DNA of 64,000 bases from Bacteroidota bacterium (GTDB lineage Bacteria; Bacteroidota; Ignavibacteria; Kapaibacteriales; UBA2268). Of this stretch, positions 26,513-36,795 are shown in pieces. A program made the position numbers and the translations under genes. The stretch lies in the NCBI GenBank assembly GCA_004322215.1, contig SCSM01000021.1:1-64000 (forward strand), in the 5' to 3' direction. The notes under the pieces are model-generated. The model saw nothing but the letters and a program-made list of their open reading frames with translations, searched no databases and was not told where the DNA came from. Position 1 is the stretch's first letter, and the number at the start of each line of letters is the position of its first letter.

Positions 26513-28810
26513 ATGAAAAGTAAAATAGATAATAAAAAGAAACAGCAAATTAGAACAAATTCAAAATCCAGTAAGGTAAAAAATTCAAAAAGAAATTTTA
26601 GACCGATATTATTAAAATATGTATTACCACTATTCGGATTATTAGTCATAATAGGTGGAATTTGGTTTCTATTCATTAAAAAAAGCAGTAGAGACCTTTA
26701 TGCGGAAAACTTTAAAAAAGCGGGGTTAAATAGCAGAATAACAATATTATATCCGAGAAACAATTCAATTTTTCCACCGGAAATTGCCTCTCCAACTATA
26801 CAATGGAATGACCCGGATAAAAGCACTTTTCAATGGCTGGTGATGGTCGAAAAGGACAATAAAGTTAAGTTCATTTCTGATTATCTGGATGAAAATAAAT
26901 GGAAACCTGACTCATCAGATTGGGAAGAATTAAAATCAATATCTAAAGGAGGAGATTTAACGATTAATGTTATTGGTATAATGAAAGAAGTACCGGGAAA
27001 AATTTATAATGGAGGTAAAGTAAATATCAGTATTTCTAAGGATTCTGTAGGTGCTCCGATTTTCTTCCGGGCTGTTACTTTACCTTTTGGATTTGCGGCA
27101 ACTAATCTCCCGACAATAAGTTGGAGATTGGGAAATATTGCAAATTATTCACAACCAAAAATTCTATTGACGAATCTCACTGTATGCGGTAATTGTCATT
27201 CTTTTTCAAAAGATGGCAATACTATTGGAATGGATGTGGATTACGGGAATGATAAAGGTTCTTACTTTATATCCACTATATCTAAAAACACCGATATGGT
27301 CTTTGACAATATAATTACATGGAGTGATTATAAACGGGAAGATAAAGAATACACCTTCGGATTGTTATCACAGATTTCTCCTGACGGAAGATATGCTCTT
27401 AGTACTGTGAAAGACCGTTCTATTTTTGTAAAAATTGACAATATGGATTATTCTCAATTATTTTTCCCGATTAAAGGTATAATTGCTGTTTATGATACAA
27501 AAACAAAAAAATTCTGGGCTTTACCTGGTGCTGATGACAAACTGTATTGTCAGAGTAATCCTGTTTGGAGCCCCGATGGAAAAACCATTCTTTTTGCTAA
27601 AGCTCCTGTTTATCATCATCAATTGGCAGAATTGTCAAAAGAAGTTATTATACCGACAGAATATGCTAATGAATTTATTGAAGGAAAACGTGATTTTAAA
27701 TTTGATATATATCAAATACCATTCAATGATGGAAATGGCGGTGAAGCAAAACCATTACAAGGAGCTTCTAATAACGGGATGAGCAATTATTTCCCGAAAT
27801 TCTCTCCTGACGGTAAATGGATTGTTTTTACACAAGCAAAAAATTTCATGCTTCTGCAGCCGGATGCCAAATTATTTATAATGCCTGCTTCGGGAGGAAC
27901 TCCCAGACTGATGAATTGCAACAATCTGAATACTATGAATTCATGGCATTCCTGGTCACCTAACGGAAAGTGGCTTGTATTCAGTTCTAAAGCAAAAGGT
28001 CCATACACTCAACTTTATTTGACTCATATAGATGAAAATGGGAATGATTCTCCGTCAATTTTACTCGAAAACATGACAATCAGAAGCCGTGCTGCAAATA
28101 TCCCTGAATTTATCAATATAAAATATAATAACCTCGAAAGTCTTAATGACAAATTCATCGGTCATGATGTTTATACTATCGAAAGAAGTAATGAAAGATT
28201 AAGATTGAAAGATTATACGGGTGCACTGAGAGAACTTGATAAAGCTATTTCTATTAATCCGAATGATATGTCTTCAATAAACATGAGAGGTTTAGTTAAA
28301 TTTGAACTCGGCAGACATAAAGATGCATTAGAAGATTTCAATAAGGTCGTTGAGCTTGACCCGAATTCATTCTCTGCTTATCATAACCGGGCAAATGCCA
28401 AAATGCTTTTGAAGGATTATGAAGGTGCTATCGAAGATTTCGATATTGCTATTAAAATGGACCCTCAAAATCCCGTCGAATATTATGACAGGGGTGAAGT
28501 AAAATTTGATATTGGAGATTTTAAAGGCGCAATAAAAGATTTTACTATGTCTGTACGGTTGGATCCCAGAAATGAAAAGGCATACTCGACAATGGCATCT
28601 GCAAAATATAATATTAGTGATTTCAGAGGGGCTGTTAAAGATTTCGATAAGACTTTGGAGCTTAATCCGAGAGATTCTGTTTCGATTCTTAAACGCGGCT
28701 TGTCGAAAATGCAGCTCGGCATGATTGAATCCGGCTGCTTGGACCTTAAGGAATCCTACAAGCTCGGTTATAAGGAAGCTTTAGAATATATTAATAAATA
28801 TTGCAAATAA
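26513..28810 (+). CDS. Membrane-anchored PD40 beta-propeller/TPR protein with a single c-type heme motif
   Basis: A 765-residue protein. A basic N-terminus (about 1-36) precedes one transmembrane helix (about 40-60). An Ig-like region follows (about 75-190). One heme-attachment motif, CGNCH, lies near residue 226. Then comes a TolB/PD40-like propeller (repeats ISPDGRYAL, WSPDGKTILFA, FSPDGKWIVFT, WSPNGKWLVFSS) to about 540, and four or five TPR units to the C-terminus. The heme motif is CxxCH with His available for ligation, so a mono-heme cytochrome is likely. Its next gene, on the opposite strand, is ccmF. Presumably periplasmic, perhaps sensing or docking. Confidence 0.82.
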   Translation: MKSKIDNKKKQQIRTNSKSSKVKNSKRNFRPILLKYVLPLFGLLVIIGGIWFLFIKKSSRDLYAENFKKAGLNSRITILYPRNNSIFPPEIASPTIQWNDPDKSTFQWLVMVEKDNKVKFISDYLDENKWKPDSSDWEELKSISKGGDLTINVIGIMKEVPGKIYNGGKVNISISKDSVGAPIFFRAVTLPFGFAATNLPTISWRLGNIANYSQPKILLTNLTVCGNCHSFSKDGNTIGMDVDYGNDKGSYFISTISKNTDMVFDNIITWSDYKREDKEYTFGLLSQISPDGRYALSTVKDRSIFVKIDNMDYSQLFFPIKGIIAVYDTKTKKFWALPGADDKLYCQSNPVWSPDGKTILFAKAPVYHHQLAELSKEVIIPTEYANEFIEGKRDFKFDIYQIPFNDGNGGEAKPLQGASNNGMSNYFPKFSPDGKWIVFTQAKNFMLLQPDAKLFIMPASGGTPRLMNCNNLNTMNSWHSWSPNGKWLVFSSKAKGPYTQLYLTHIDENGNDSPSILLENMTIRSRAANIPEFINIKYNNLESLNDKFIGHDVYTIERSNERLRLKDYTGALRELDKAISINPNDMSSINMRGLVKFELGRHKDALEDFNKVVELDPNSFSAYHNRANAKMLLKDYEGAIEDFDIAIKMDPQNPVEYYDRGEVKFDIGDFKGAIKDFTMSVRLDPRNEKAYSTMASAKYNISDFRGAVKDFDKTLELNPRDSVSILKRGLSKMQLGMIESGCLDLKESYKLGYKEALEYINKYCK

Positions 28811-28922
28811 AAATATTTTATTTCAGAATTAATAATCTGAAATTAATATAACCGGAATCGGTGCTAAACTCATTAATAGAATTTTTAACAGGTATTAGAA
28901 TTTTATTTGCACTATAAAGCGT

Positions 28923-31202
28923 TTAATCCAATTCTTTTACTTTTCTTTGATTGAAATACGATATTATAAATCCTATTGTAATTAAAATTACTCCAAGCCA
29001 TACGAAATTAATGTATGGTTTGACAGACAATTCAAATACAAGAATTTCCTCAGGTTCCTTATATATTTCATCGGTTGATTTAAAAGCAAAGACTGATTCT
29101 GATAAAGAAATATTTTCGTGTGAAGGCACGAAATTGGTAAATGCAATATCAATATTAGTTCCAGGTACGGATTTCCAGTTAATATCCTTATACACAGAAG
29201 AATTTCCGAATTTCGTATATAATGTGTCTGTTAAAGTATCGCCTTTAATTAAGTAATTGACAACAACTCCAAGTCGGGCACTATTTTCATCATTCATGCC
29301 TGTATGTGACATATCATATCCCGAAACATGAAACTTTACAGAACTGTCAATCAAAAAATTTGTAGTTGCACCTTTTTGTACCGAAACTGTATTTAAATTA
29401 CTTTGTACTTCAGCACTTTTTAATGTAATATATATGTCCCTTGTAATTTCCCTTTTTATTCCCGGTTCGATAATTGGAGATTGTCTTTCGTTGAAATCGC
29501 TCCAGTAAACAATCGGGTCAACTATTGATGTACTTCCATTCTTTTCTATTTTGATTCTGTATATAAACTTTTGCCTGTCTGTCTTCTCTTTCTCAATTTC
29601 AATTTTATCCACTAAGGAAAAATTATAACCCAATGCTTTGGTTATTTCCCCTTTTTTAAGAATGACATGTTTGGTTGTGGAAAAACCTCCGGTAGCTACT
29701 ACACCTATCATTAATAATGATATACCAATGTGTGATAAATACCCTCCGAGTTTCAACGGATGATTTCTAAAATTTCGAATTGCAAATTCTGCATTCACAA
29801 AAACAGAAAACATTATCGTAAATAAAAGTAATATATATTTTAATTGGGTTACTCCTGAAATAAAATAAATGAAAATAGTAATCAGCGTTAGGATAATTGC
29901 AGTTAATGATTTTTTCATTACATTTTTTATAGATGTTGATTTCCAGTTTAGGAAAAGGGAAATTCCATTAGTCAGTAATATCATTATCATTATTGGCAGG
30001 TTCCAATTATTATAGAGTGAAGTTTCCACTGAACTTTTTTTCATCCCGAATGCTTCCGATATTATGGGCCAGCTCGTACCAATCAAAATTATTACGGTTG
30101 ACAAGAGTAAAAAGATGGAACCGAAGGTAAGCATGAACTCTCTTGAACTAGCATTAAAGCTAATGTGTGAGCTTTTAATATCCTTGCTTCTCATCAAAAA
30201 TGCAAATAGACCAATTAATATGAATGCTACCAGAATTGCAACAAGAAGAAAATAAACCGTATTTCCCGGGTCGGTGAATGAGTGAACCGAACTATCTCCG
30301 AGTATTCCGCTCCTTGTTAAAAATGTTGCATACAATACAAGAACAAATGTTGCAATTGCAATGACAAAATTAGTTTTAATCAGACCATTCGTTATTCTTT
30401 GAACAATCATCGTATGAATCATAGCCATTGTGCATAACCATGGAAGCAATGAAGAATTTTCTACAGGATCCCATCCCCAGAATCCGCCCCAGCCAAGAGT
30501 TTCATAAGCCCAGAAACCGCCGAGGGAAATACCTAATCCGAGTAGTGCAGAAGCAATGATTGTCCATGGAAGTGTTATTTCAATCCATTTTTTATAATCT
30601 CTTTGAATCAATCCGGCAATTGCAAATACAAATGGAATTGATGCGGCGGCATAACCTGCAAATAAAATCGGGGGATGAATTGTTATCCAGGGATTCTCCA
30701 GTACAGGATTCAATCCTCTGCCGTTTGCAGGAACATTGCCCGGTTGAAAATTATTTTCTTTATACGTGTCCCATATATAATCGAATGGGCTTTTCATTGC
30801 TATTATCAGAAGAATTAATCCGATAAGCAATACATACATACCCATGACTATTGATTCATAGCCATGCTGTTTCGCATACCTGATGACAAAAAAACCGAAA
30901 ATTGCATAAAAGAACACCCATAATAAAAATGAACCTTCCTGTCCGGCATAAAATGATGAAAACAGGAGGTATGCCGGAAGTTCCCTTGATGAGTATTCCC
31001 ATATATATGAAAATTGGAAATTATGTGAAAAAATATTGATTAGGAAATATACTGTTACAAGAATTATTCCTGATAATATTCCATAAAACATTTTTCTTGC
31101 GAGCAATAACTTTTCACCTTCTTTCTTATATGATAAGAAGAACAAACCAGAAGTTACTACCGACATTAAAAGTAAAATATAAATTAAAATTTTTCCAAAC
31201 AT
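28923..31202 (-). CDS. ccmF: CcmF/CcsA-type cytochrome c heme lyase subunit
   Basis: Membrane protein that delivers heme for covalent attachment to apocytochrome c. The 759-residue protein is polytopic, with more than a dozen hydrophobic segments, and carries the tryptophan-rich WWD-type heme-handling motif WGGFWGWDPVENSSLLPW near residue 240 and the preceding FWAYETLGWGG. Conserved histidines occur in NPWITIHPPILFAGY. A periplasmic region follows (about 530-735), and one helix ends the protein. It is last in the minus-strand cytochrome series, 33 bases after the multiheme-OmpA gene, so it is likely to mature the cytochromes encoded upstream. Confidence 0.92.
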   Translation of the reverse strand: MFGKILIYILLLMSVVTSGLFFLSYKKEGEKLLLARKMFYGILSGIILVTVYFLINIFSHNFQFSYIWEYSSRELPAYLLFSSFYAGQEGSFLLWVFFYAIFGFFVIRYAKQHGYESIVMGMYVLLIGLILLIIAMKSPFDYIWDTYKENNFQPGNVPANGRGLNPVLENPWITIHPPILFAGYAAASIPFVFAIAGLIQRDYKKWIEITLPWTIIASALLGLGISLGGFWAYETLGWGGFWGWDPVENSSLLPWLCTMAMIHTMIVQRITNGLIKTNFVIAIATFVLVLYATFLTRSGILGDSSVHSFTDPGNTVYFLLVAILVAFILIGLFAFLMRSKDIKSSHISFNASSREFMLTFGSIFLLLSTVIILIGTSWPIISEAFGMKKSSVETSLYNNWNLPIMIMILLTNGISLFLNWKSTSIKNVMKKSLTAIILTLITIFIYFISGVTQLKYILLLFTIMFSVFVNAEFAIRNFRNHPLKLGGYLSHIGISLLMIGVVATGGFSTTKHVILKKGEITKALGYNFSLVDKIEIEKEKTDRQKFIYRIKIEKNGSTSIVDPIVYWSDFNERQSPIIEPGIKREITRDIYITLKSAEVQSNLNTVSVQKGATTNFLIDSSVKFHVSGYDMSHTGMNDENSARLGVVVNYLIKGDTLTDTLYTKFGNSSVYKDINWKSVPGTNIDIAFTNFVPSHENISLSESVFAFKSTDEIYKEPEEILVFELSVKPYINFVWLGVILITIGFIISYFNQRKVKELD

Positions 31203-31235
31203 AAAATTTCCCGGATTAATAATTAAATAATTTTA

Positions 31236-33035
31236 TCATTGTATGATTCTTAATTCTATTCTCCTGTTTTTAGCCCTGCCTTCACTTGTGTTATTATTAG
31301 CTATAGGTTCAAGGGGACCTTTACCTTTTGCAAGAAGACGGAATCTGTCTATACCTTTACTAACGAGATAATTTTCGACTTCCCTTGCTATCCTTTCGCT
31401 TCTATCCATTAATTCCTGCCTTGTTCCGACATCGTCGGTATGAGCAATGATTATCAATTTAGCATTTTTATGGGATTTTAAATACCTGATGTATGAACTT
31501 AAATAGCTTTTGACGTTTTTATTAACAAATGTATTTTGCTCTTCAGAATATGACAAAAATTTTGTTTCATCCGGCTTGATTTTTACTCTAACTGTTCTTT
31601 CTGCAACCGGTCTGTTTGAAACTTGTTTTTTCAATTCGAAATTTATTGTGCTTATATTTTTATCGTCCCCTTCATTTATAATAAAGTCATGTTCAGGTGT
31701 TACCGACTCTATATCAATATCATCGAGGTCTTCCTTATCTATCCATGCAAGATATTCACCGGCTTTTAAATTATTCATTGAAAAGCTTAAATCTTTTTTT
31801 ACTGTTGCAATATCCTTGAAAGAGCTGTCCTTGCTCATAAAATGAATATTCATCCCAATCAGTATTTTTTTGTCAATACCTGAAGCCAATAACAGTTTGC
31901 CATTAATGCCCCCCCGAACTTCATTGACTTTATCCCGGTTTTTTTTATCAACCACAGGAATCTTTACTTCATTGTCATTCGTCGTTTTTCCCGCTATAAC
32001 AGGTAATGTTTTATCATAAGACAACTGAATATGGCAGCCCGGAGCACAGCTTCCTCCATTATCAGTTTTTACATAATTCAAATTCATTACCCATGTTCCG
32101 AATTTTGATTTGTCTTTTATCAAATGTTCTTTGTCTGAACCATGAATGTCATGACACAAAGTGCAATTTCTTCCTTTGTCATTTCCGACATGGAGGTAAT
32201 GTAAATTGTTTGTCCCGTTTCTGAAATTAGTAGAATTTTCCGTTTTCTTCATAACAAGAAGATTTTGGTCATGGCATTTAAAGCATAATGCAAATGATTC
32301 AGCTTTACCCGGCACATAAGTTCCTTCATGGAATTCTTCTGTCAAGAGGAAATTATTCTTTGATGAGTGCGGCTTATGACACTCGTTGCATCCATCCATA
32401 ACAGGCGGGTGAACATATTTGCTTTTCAGCTTTGGTTTGATTGCCTCAAATTCCACATCTCCGGATTTAATGCTTTTATTATGGCACTTGAAGCACAAAT
32501 CCGGTTCTTCCTGCTTTTTCAATTTACTTAGGTTTGAATTATGTGGCGAATGACATGCAAGGCAATCCAATTTTTTAACAGGACCATGAACATATTTCTC
32601 ATTATCGAGGTCTGAATGACAAGTTGTGCAAATTATCTTGCCATCATTTGTATTAAGAAGTGATTTCTGGTCTGAACTATGCGGATTATGACAGGTCAGA
32701 CAATCACCTTCTTTGTATGGCACATGTTCGGATTTTTGATTTTTAATGGACAAATCATGGCAATCATTGCATAGTTCAGGAACATTTTTTGTCAGAGTGT
32801 ATTCTTTTCCGGCATCATCAGGATGTTTGTTACTGTTCTTTTGATGGCATGACTCGCAGTCTTCCTTTGCGGCAGGATGTAAATTTCTGAATTTCATTAA
32901 ATCTGCATGGCACCCCGATGCAGTGCAGTTAACCTTTTCCGGTTGTTCCTGCGGGGTCAGCTTAAAATAATTGAATAAGACAAATATCAGAATTGTCACA
33001 ACTATAATTATTTTATATTTATGTTCTCTTATCAA
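31236..33035 (-). CDS. Multiheme cytochrome c with C-terminal OmpA domain
   Basis: A 599-residue protein: N-terminal hydrophobic anchor or signal (about 8-25), a multiheme region (about 35-340), a beta-rich linker (about 355-475) and an OmpA/MotB-like peptidoglycan-binding domain (about 480-599; LIIIAHTDDVGTRQELMDRSERIAREV and GRAKNRRIELRI). Nine CxxCH motifs are visible, plus CTASGCH (CX4CH) at the start and CAPGCH (CX3CH) at the end, for up to 11 hemes. Extra His residues beside many motifs (CHNPH, CHSPH, CHKPH) suit bis-His ligation. The start is TTG at 33035, overlapping the barrel gene's stop (TTGA). It probably bridges peptidoglycan and the outer-membrane barrel. Confidence 0.9.
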   Translation of the reverse strand: MIREHKYKIIIVVTILIFVLFNYFKLTPQEQPEKVNCTASGCHADLMKFRNLHPAAKEDCESCHQKNSNKHPDDAGKEYTLTKNVPELCNDCHDLSIKNQKSEHVPYKEGDCLTCHNPHSSDQKSLLNTNDGKIICTTCHSDLDNEKYVHGPVKKLDCLACHSPHNSNLSKLKKQEEPDLCFKCHNKSIKSGDVEFEAIKPKLKSKYVHPPVMDGCNECHKPHSSKNNFLLTEEFHEGTYVPGKAESFALCFKCHDQNLLVMKKTENSTNFRNGTNNLHYLHVGNDKGRNCTLCHDIHGSDKEHLIKDKSKFGTWVMNLNYVKTDNGGSCAPGCHIQLSYDKTLPVIAGKTTNDNEVKIPVVDKKNRDKVNEVRGGINGKLLLASGIDKKILIGMNIHFMSKDSSFKDIATVKKDLSFSMNNLKAGEYLAWIDKEDLDDIDIESVTPEHDFIINEGDDKNISTINFELKKQVSNRPVAERTVRVKIKPDETKFLSYSEEQNTFVNKNVKSYLSSYIRYLKSHKNAKLIIIAHTDDVGTRQELMDRSERIAREVENYLVSKGIDRFRLLAKGKGPLEPIANNNTSEGRAKNRRIELRIIQ

Positions 33036-34990
33036 AACCTTCTCTCAATTCTAATATATGCACTCATAAAATCCGATGTTGTTCCTATGAAATTCCTATA
33101 AAATGCTTCAACACCGAAGGTCATGTAAATTTTTAAAATATTCACTATATATTCAAGTTTTAAGTTCAATAAATTCATACCCAATCCCCTCCCGGACTGA
33201 TACCTGTATGATGCCTCAGTATTAACTTTTGACCAATCCGCTAAACTATATTCAATGTTCCCGGATAAGTCGGCAAATTTTTGAATCTCCTTGTCTTGAG
33301 TTAGGTTATAATACTGAAAATTACCAAGGACGGAAAGAATCAAACCCTGCATAATCTCCCCGTTATAATTCATATATATTCTGTATGAATTATAAGGTAC
33401 AACGTTTGAATTGTAAAAATCAGCTTCTGCTCCACCTGTAAAAACACCTTTTCTCACTTCCAATCCTGCAACTTTTTGATGTGAAATCTTCAGAATTTTA
33501 GTTTCCGGTGTGTAAACATCTCCGAAATTATTTTCAAGAACTTTTACATAAATATCGAGGACTTTGTCTAATAGAGATACTCTCGTTTCAAATACATGAG
33601 AGAATGAATTAAAATGGTAAGAGCTTTGGCTCTCGGCTTCGTAGTCAATATATACATTGCTCCTGTTGGCAATTTGTCCCCCGGGGAGCCGCTGTATTTC
33701 TATGAAATCACCTCTCTTTATTAATATAAAATCAATATTTTCACGAAATATTACAGTCCCGTTATTGTTCTTAACAACAATCGTTCCCTGTCTTACATAA
33801 GGATTTTTTAATAGTAAGACTTTACCGTCTTCGAGCGTATATTCTTCGTTTCGCACAATGATTGGGGCAGAGGTGCTTGTTCTTTTCTCGTTCAATCCGA
33901 TGAATTCGTAATTGATATATAACATTCCGGGTGTAATTATTTTCTCATAATTAAAACCTAATCCTGCAATGTTCCTGTTCTCTTTATAGGTCTTCACATC
34001 CATATTTGAATATTGATAATACCCGAATGTATGAAGACTCAAAAATAACTGATGTTCAATTTTCAAAATTGGATTATGCTGCGTTATACTTAAATTATCC
34101 TGCAAAACATTAGCATAAAGATAAGTTGCCGTCAATAGAAAATTTTCCGGAAGCAAAAGCTTTAAAGTAGCGTTTTCATCAATCCTGTTTGCCTGCTGGG
34201 CTCCTACTGAATTCAGATAAGATAAGAAAGAATTAAATTCAGTTTTACCGTCGGAGGTAAAACCAATCCTGTTTGACATCGTCGTATGGGCAATTTTCGT
34301 TTCCAACGTTCCACCACCGGAATAATCGCTCTTTATGTCATCATAATTGAAGTTGAGTTGATTATCGCTAAATGAACCGAAACTTCTGCTAAGTGTTCCG
34401 GTAAATGATCTGTCATCATAAAAATATCTTCTTCCTGTCGCCAATTCTGTTTCTCCCCATTCCGACCTCTGCGCACTAATATTTAATGGTAAAATTGAAT
34501 TTTTTATTGCCAATTTTCCGCCTAAATTGGTGCTTTTCAGTTCAACATCTGTTGCGAAATCCCTGCTTGTGTAACTATGTCCTGCTCCACCGAACAAACC
34601 GACCGTAACAGGAAGACTATTTAATAATGATATATTCACATTGATTCTTTCGGCTGTATTCGATTCTGTCCTGTTCGGAATAACGAGAAAATTATCAATG
34701 TGGGCATTTGGACTGTATTCCATATCGGCATCCAGGGTCATAAAATTCGGATGCCATACGTAACTGTTTGCATTCAGCTTAATAAAGCTCCTGAATGCTG
34801 ATGATTTCATCAATTCTCTGAAATCAGATTCAAGTTTATCCGTTTGCTGCCTGTATGAACCCTCGACGGATACCGAACCGTTTATGGAATTAAAATTCCA
34901 GGGTCCAATCGAATACATTGGATTTTGCCCGTTTGCATTCACTGCTGCAAATATTATTATTAAAATTATATATATTTTATTGATAATCAT
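33032..34990 (-). CDS. Outer-membrane beta-barrel protein, putative porin partner of the cytochromes
   Basis: A 652-residue protein with a signal peptide (about 1-21, ending in NANGQ) and a long run of alternating-hydrophobicity segments ending with YIRIERRF, a terminal Phe typical of outer-membrane barrels. I do not recognise a named family by motif; no CxxCH is present. It is placed between a pentaheme lipoprotein and a multiheme-OmpA gene, overlapping the latter by 4 bases, so it is probably translated with it. By analogy with MtrB-like or Geobacter porin-cytochrome complexes it could hold a cytochrome in the outer membrane, but sequence similarity to MtrB has not been shown. A role as a structural barrel for surface electron transfer is inferred. 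Confidence 0.65.
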   Translation of the reverse strand: MIINKIYIILIIIFAAVNANGQNPMYSIGPWNFNSINGSVSVEGSYRQQTDKLESDFRELMKSSAFRSFIKLNANSYVWHPNFMTLDADMEYSPNAHIDNFLVIPNRTESNTAERINVNISLLNSLPVTVGLFGGAGHSYTSRDFATDVELKSTNLGGKLAIKNSILPLNISAQRSEWGETELATGRRYFYDDRSFTGTLSRSFGSFSDNQLNFNYDDIKSDYSGGGTLETKIAHTTMSNRIGFTSDGKTEFNSFLSYLNSVGAQQANRIDENATLKLLLPENFLLTATYLYANVLQDNLSITQHNPILKIEHQLFLSLHTFGYYQYSNMDVKTYKENRNIAGLGFNYEKIITPGMLYINYEFIGLNEKRTSTSAPIIVRNEEYTLEDGKVLLLKNPYVRQGTIVVKNNNGTVIFRENIDFILIKRGDFIEIQRLPGGQIANRSNVYIDYEAESQSSYHFNSFSHVFETRVSLLDKVLDIYVKVLENNFGDVYTPETKILKISHQKVAGLEVRKGVFTGGAEADFYNSNVVPYNSYRIYMNYNGEIMQGLILSVLGNFQYYNLTQDKEIQKFADLSGNIEYSLADWSKVNTEASYRYQSGRGLGMNLLNLKLEYIVNILKIYMTFGVEAFYRNFIGTTSDFMSAYIRIERRF

Positions 34991-35086
34991 TTATTTCTTG
35001 TTAAATCTATTTAATTTTGCACACTCACTTATTTTATTCTTATTATATTTCTATTATATCATTACTCCTCATTATAAAACCCGAAT

Positions 35087-35656
35087 TTATTTAAGAAAGA
35101 ATCTCTCATTAGACCCATGAGGATTGTGACATTCCCAGCATTTTGTATCCTCAATTTCCGAATGTACCTCGTTTTTCATCACATCTTTCTTATCATGACA
35201 GTAGTAACATAAATTCTGCCCGTTTCTTATTAAAAGCTTTTGGTATTTCCCCTGGTGTGGTTCATGGCATTGAGTGCAATAACCCGAAGCTGCAGGACCA
35301 TGAACATATTTAAAATTCTTGCCAAAATCATCATGGCACTGGTAACACAATCCCGGTTGATTGGAATTCAAATGGTTTGCTGCATTTGCATCATGACAAT
35401 TCTCACACGCTTTGTCACCATAAGGAGGATGTGTGTAAGTTTTTTCGGATTTAACATATTGCTTTAAATCCATTTCTTTCATAGCTAGATTATTTGTATC
35501 CGTCTGCACAGGTTTTGCATTTGGGTCGGGAACCCCGTCAAAAAAATAAGACAAGGTTTTGTAATTCTTCTCAACAGAACATGAAGTTATAAAAAAATTT
35601 GCAGTTCCAATTAATAACAGAATTAATCTTTCAATATTAATTTTAAATCTAAACAT
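35087..35656 (-). CDS. Pentaheme cytochrome c lipoprotein
   Basis: A 189-residue protein with a lipobox (FFITSC, Cys near residue 26) and five CxxCH motifs: CENCH, CYQCH, CTQCH, CYYCH and CWECH. Spacing and second-coordination histidines (CHEPH, CHNPH, YVHGP) suit bis-His hemes of the doubled-CXXCH type. It is probably attached to a membrane by its lipid. It lies 96 bases upstream of the barrel gene in the same direction and 40 bases downstream of the NHL lipoprotein gene. Confidence 0.9.
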   Translation of the reverse strand: MFRFKINIERLILLLIGTANFFITSCSVEKNYKTLSYFFDGVPDPNAKPVQTDTNNLAMKEMDLKQYVKSEKTYTHPPYGDKACENCHDANAANHLNSNQPGLCYQCHDDFGKNFKYVHGPAASGYCTQCHEPHQGKYQKLLIRNGQNLCYYCHDKKDVMKNEVHSEIEDTKCWECHNPHGSNERFFLK

Positions 35657-35696
35657 ATATTTATTTTATCTGTAAAAAAATTACAGCAATTACAAT

Positions 35697-36770
35697 TTAA
35701 TGTGCCATCTTTGGCTCGACAAAACCATACACTGTAATTTTGTCCGGTCCAAACTGATTCGTAACGAAAATCAAATATTTTAAATCAAATGCCGGGTCAA
35801 CAAAATCTCTGAAATAATCCAGATTCTCATAATCAATTGCAACTTTCGCCGGCATGTACATATATCCCTCACCTTTATAACTCCCACCAAAAAACATCAA
35901 TAATTCGCCATCGGGGTTAAAAATCTGTACATTTTCAAAAGCTGCATCCACCACAAATAAGTTTTCATCTTTATCGAGGGCTATTCCCTTCGGTCTCACT
36001 AATTGCCCGATTCCCCTCCCATAACTGCTTATTGCTTTAATATATTTCCCATCCAAATCATAAACTTTAATATGAAACTCACCGAAATCGGTTACATAAA
36101 GTTTGTCATCTTTAATATAAATATTCGTCGGTTGGTGAAGAAACTGCGGTTCGCTTGTATCTGCATCAGGAAATGATGTAATCAAACTGAAATCTATCTT
36201 TGAAAATACATCAATTTTTCCTGCTTTAATATCAGATATATAAATTTTATTTTTATATTCAAACACATCTGTCGGCTTTTCTAGAATTTCATCGCCAAAG
36301 CTTTTATAAAATTTCAGGTATTTATCGAATACGACAATATCTTTTCTATCTACATCTACAATATATAATAATGAATCGTTATCAACAAAGCAATTAATTG
36401 GTTTTTTCAGCACCCCTCTTCCTCCGGGGGTAAAATTATCAAAGGTTTTTTTATCGAGGTCAATGATTTCGATTCCATTTAGTTTCGTATCGCACACATA
36501 TATTTTATTTCTTACTACAGCAATACCGTAAGGTTTCTGAATTGGATAGTCTTTTTCCTCGCCTATAATCATCTTTACAAATCCAGACCTTCCGCCGGTT
36601 ATATCCAGTGAACTCCTGATGCTCGTCAGGTATTGTATTCTTGTTGTATCAGGCGGAGATGGAAATATCACAAGCTCACTGCTTCTCGTCCTTGAGATTT
36701 TATTTGAACAAGAAACCAGGAAAATAAAGAATAAGATTAAAATCCAAAATATATTAAATATTATTTTCAT
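35697..36770 (-). CDS. NHL/six-bladed beta-propeller lipoprotein
   Basis: A 357-residue protein starting MKIIFNIFWILILFFIFLVSC with a lipobox Cys at residue 21. The body is an NHL-type propeller: repeats of the form KPYGIAVV, IYVCDTKLNGIEIIDL, KPTDVFEYKNKIYISD, QPTNIYIKDDKLYVTDFGEFHIKVYDL, RPKGIALDKDENLFVVDAAFENVQIF. A longer frame to 36824 runs back through a terminator hairpin, so the ATG at 36770 is preferred. It heads the second cytochrome group (NHL, pentaheme, barrel, multiheme-OmpA, CcmF) and mirrors the NHL gene that heads the first group. Such propellers are often next to multiheme cytochrome genes; the role is not known. Confidence 0.8.
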   Translation of the reverse strand: MKIIFNIFWILILFFIFLVSCSNKISRTRSSELVIFPSPPDTTRIQYLTSIRSSLDITGGRSGFVKMIIGEEKDYPIQKPYGIAVVRNKIYVCDTKLNGIEIIDLDKKTFDNFTPGGRGVLKKPINCFVDNDSLLYIVDVDRKDIVVFDKYLKFYKSFGDEILEKPTDVFEYKNKIYISDIKAGKIDVFSKIDFSLITSFPDADTSEPQFLHQPTNIYIKDDKLYVTDFGEFHIKVYDLDGKYIKAISSYGRGIGQLVRPKGIALDKDENLFVVDAAFENVQIFNPDGELLMFFGGSYKGEGYMYMPAKVAIDYENLDYFRDFVDPAFDLKYLIFVTNQFGPDKITVYGFVEPKMAH

Positions 36771-36795
36771 TGTAAAAATCAATAATCGTACACGC

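Noticed and set aside
32006-32224. Plus-strand ORF of 72 codons across the multiheme gene
   Set aside because: Antisense shadow of the supported multiheme-OmpA gene; cysteines and histidines come from the reverse complement of heme motifs.
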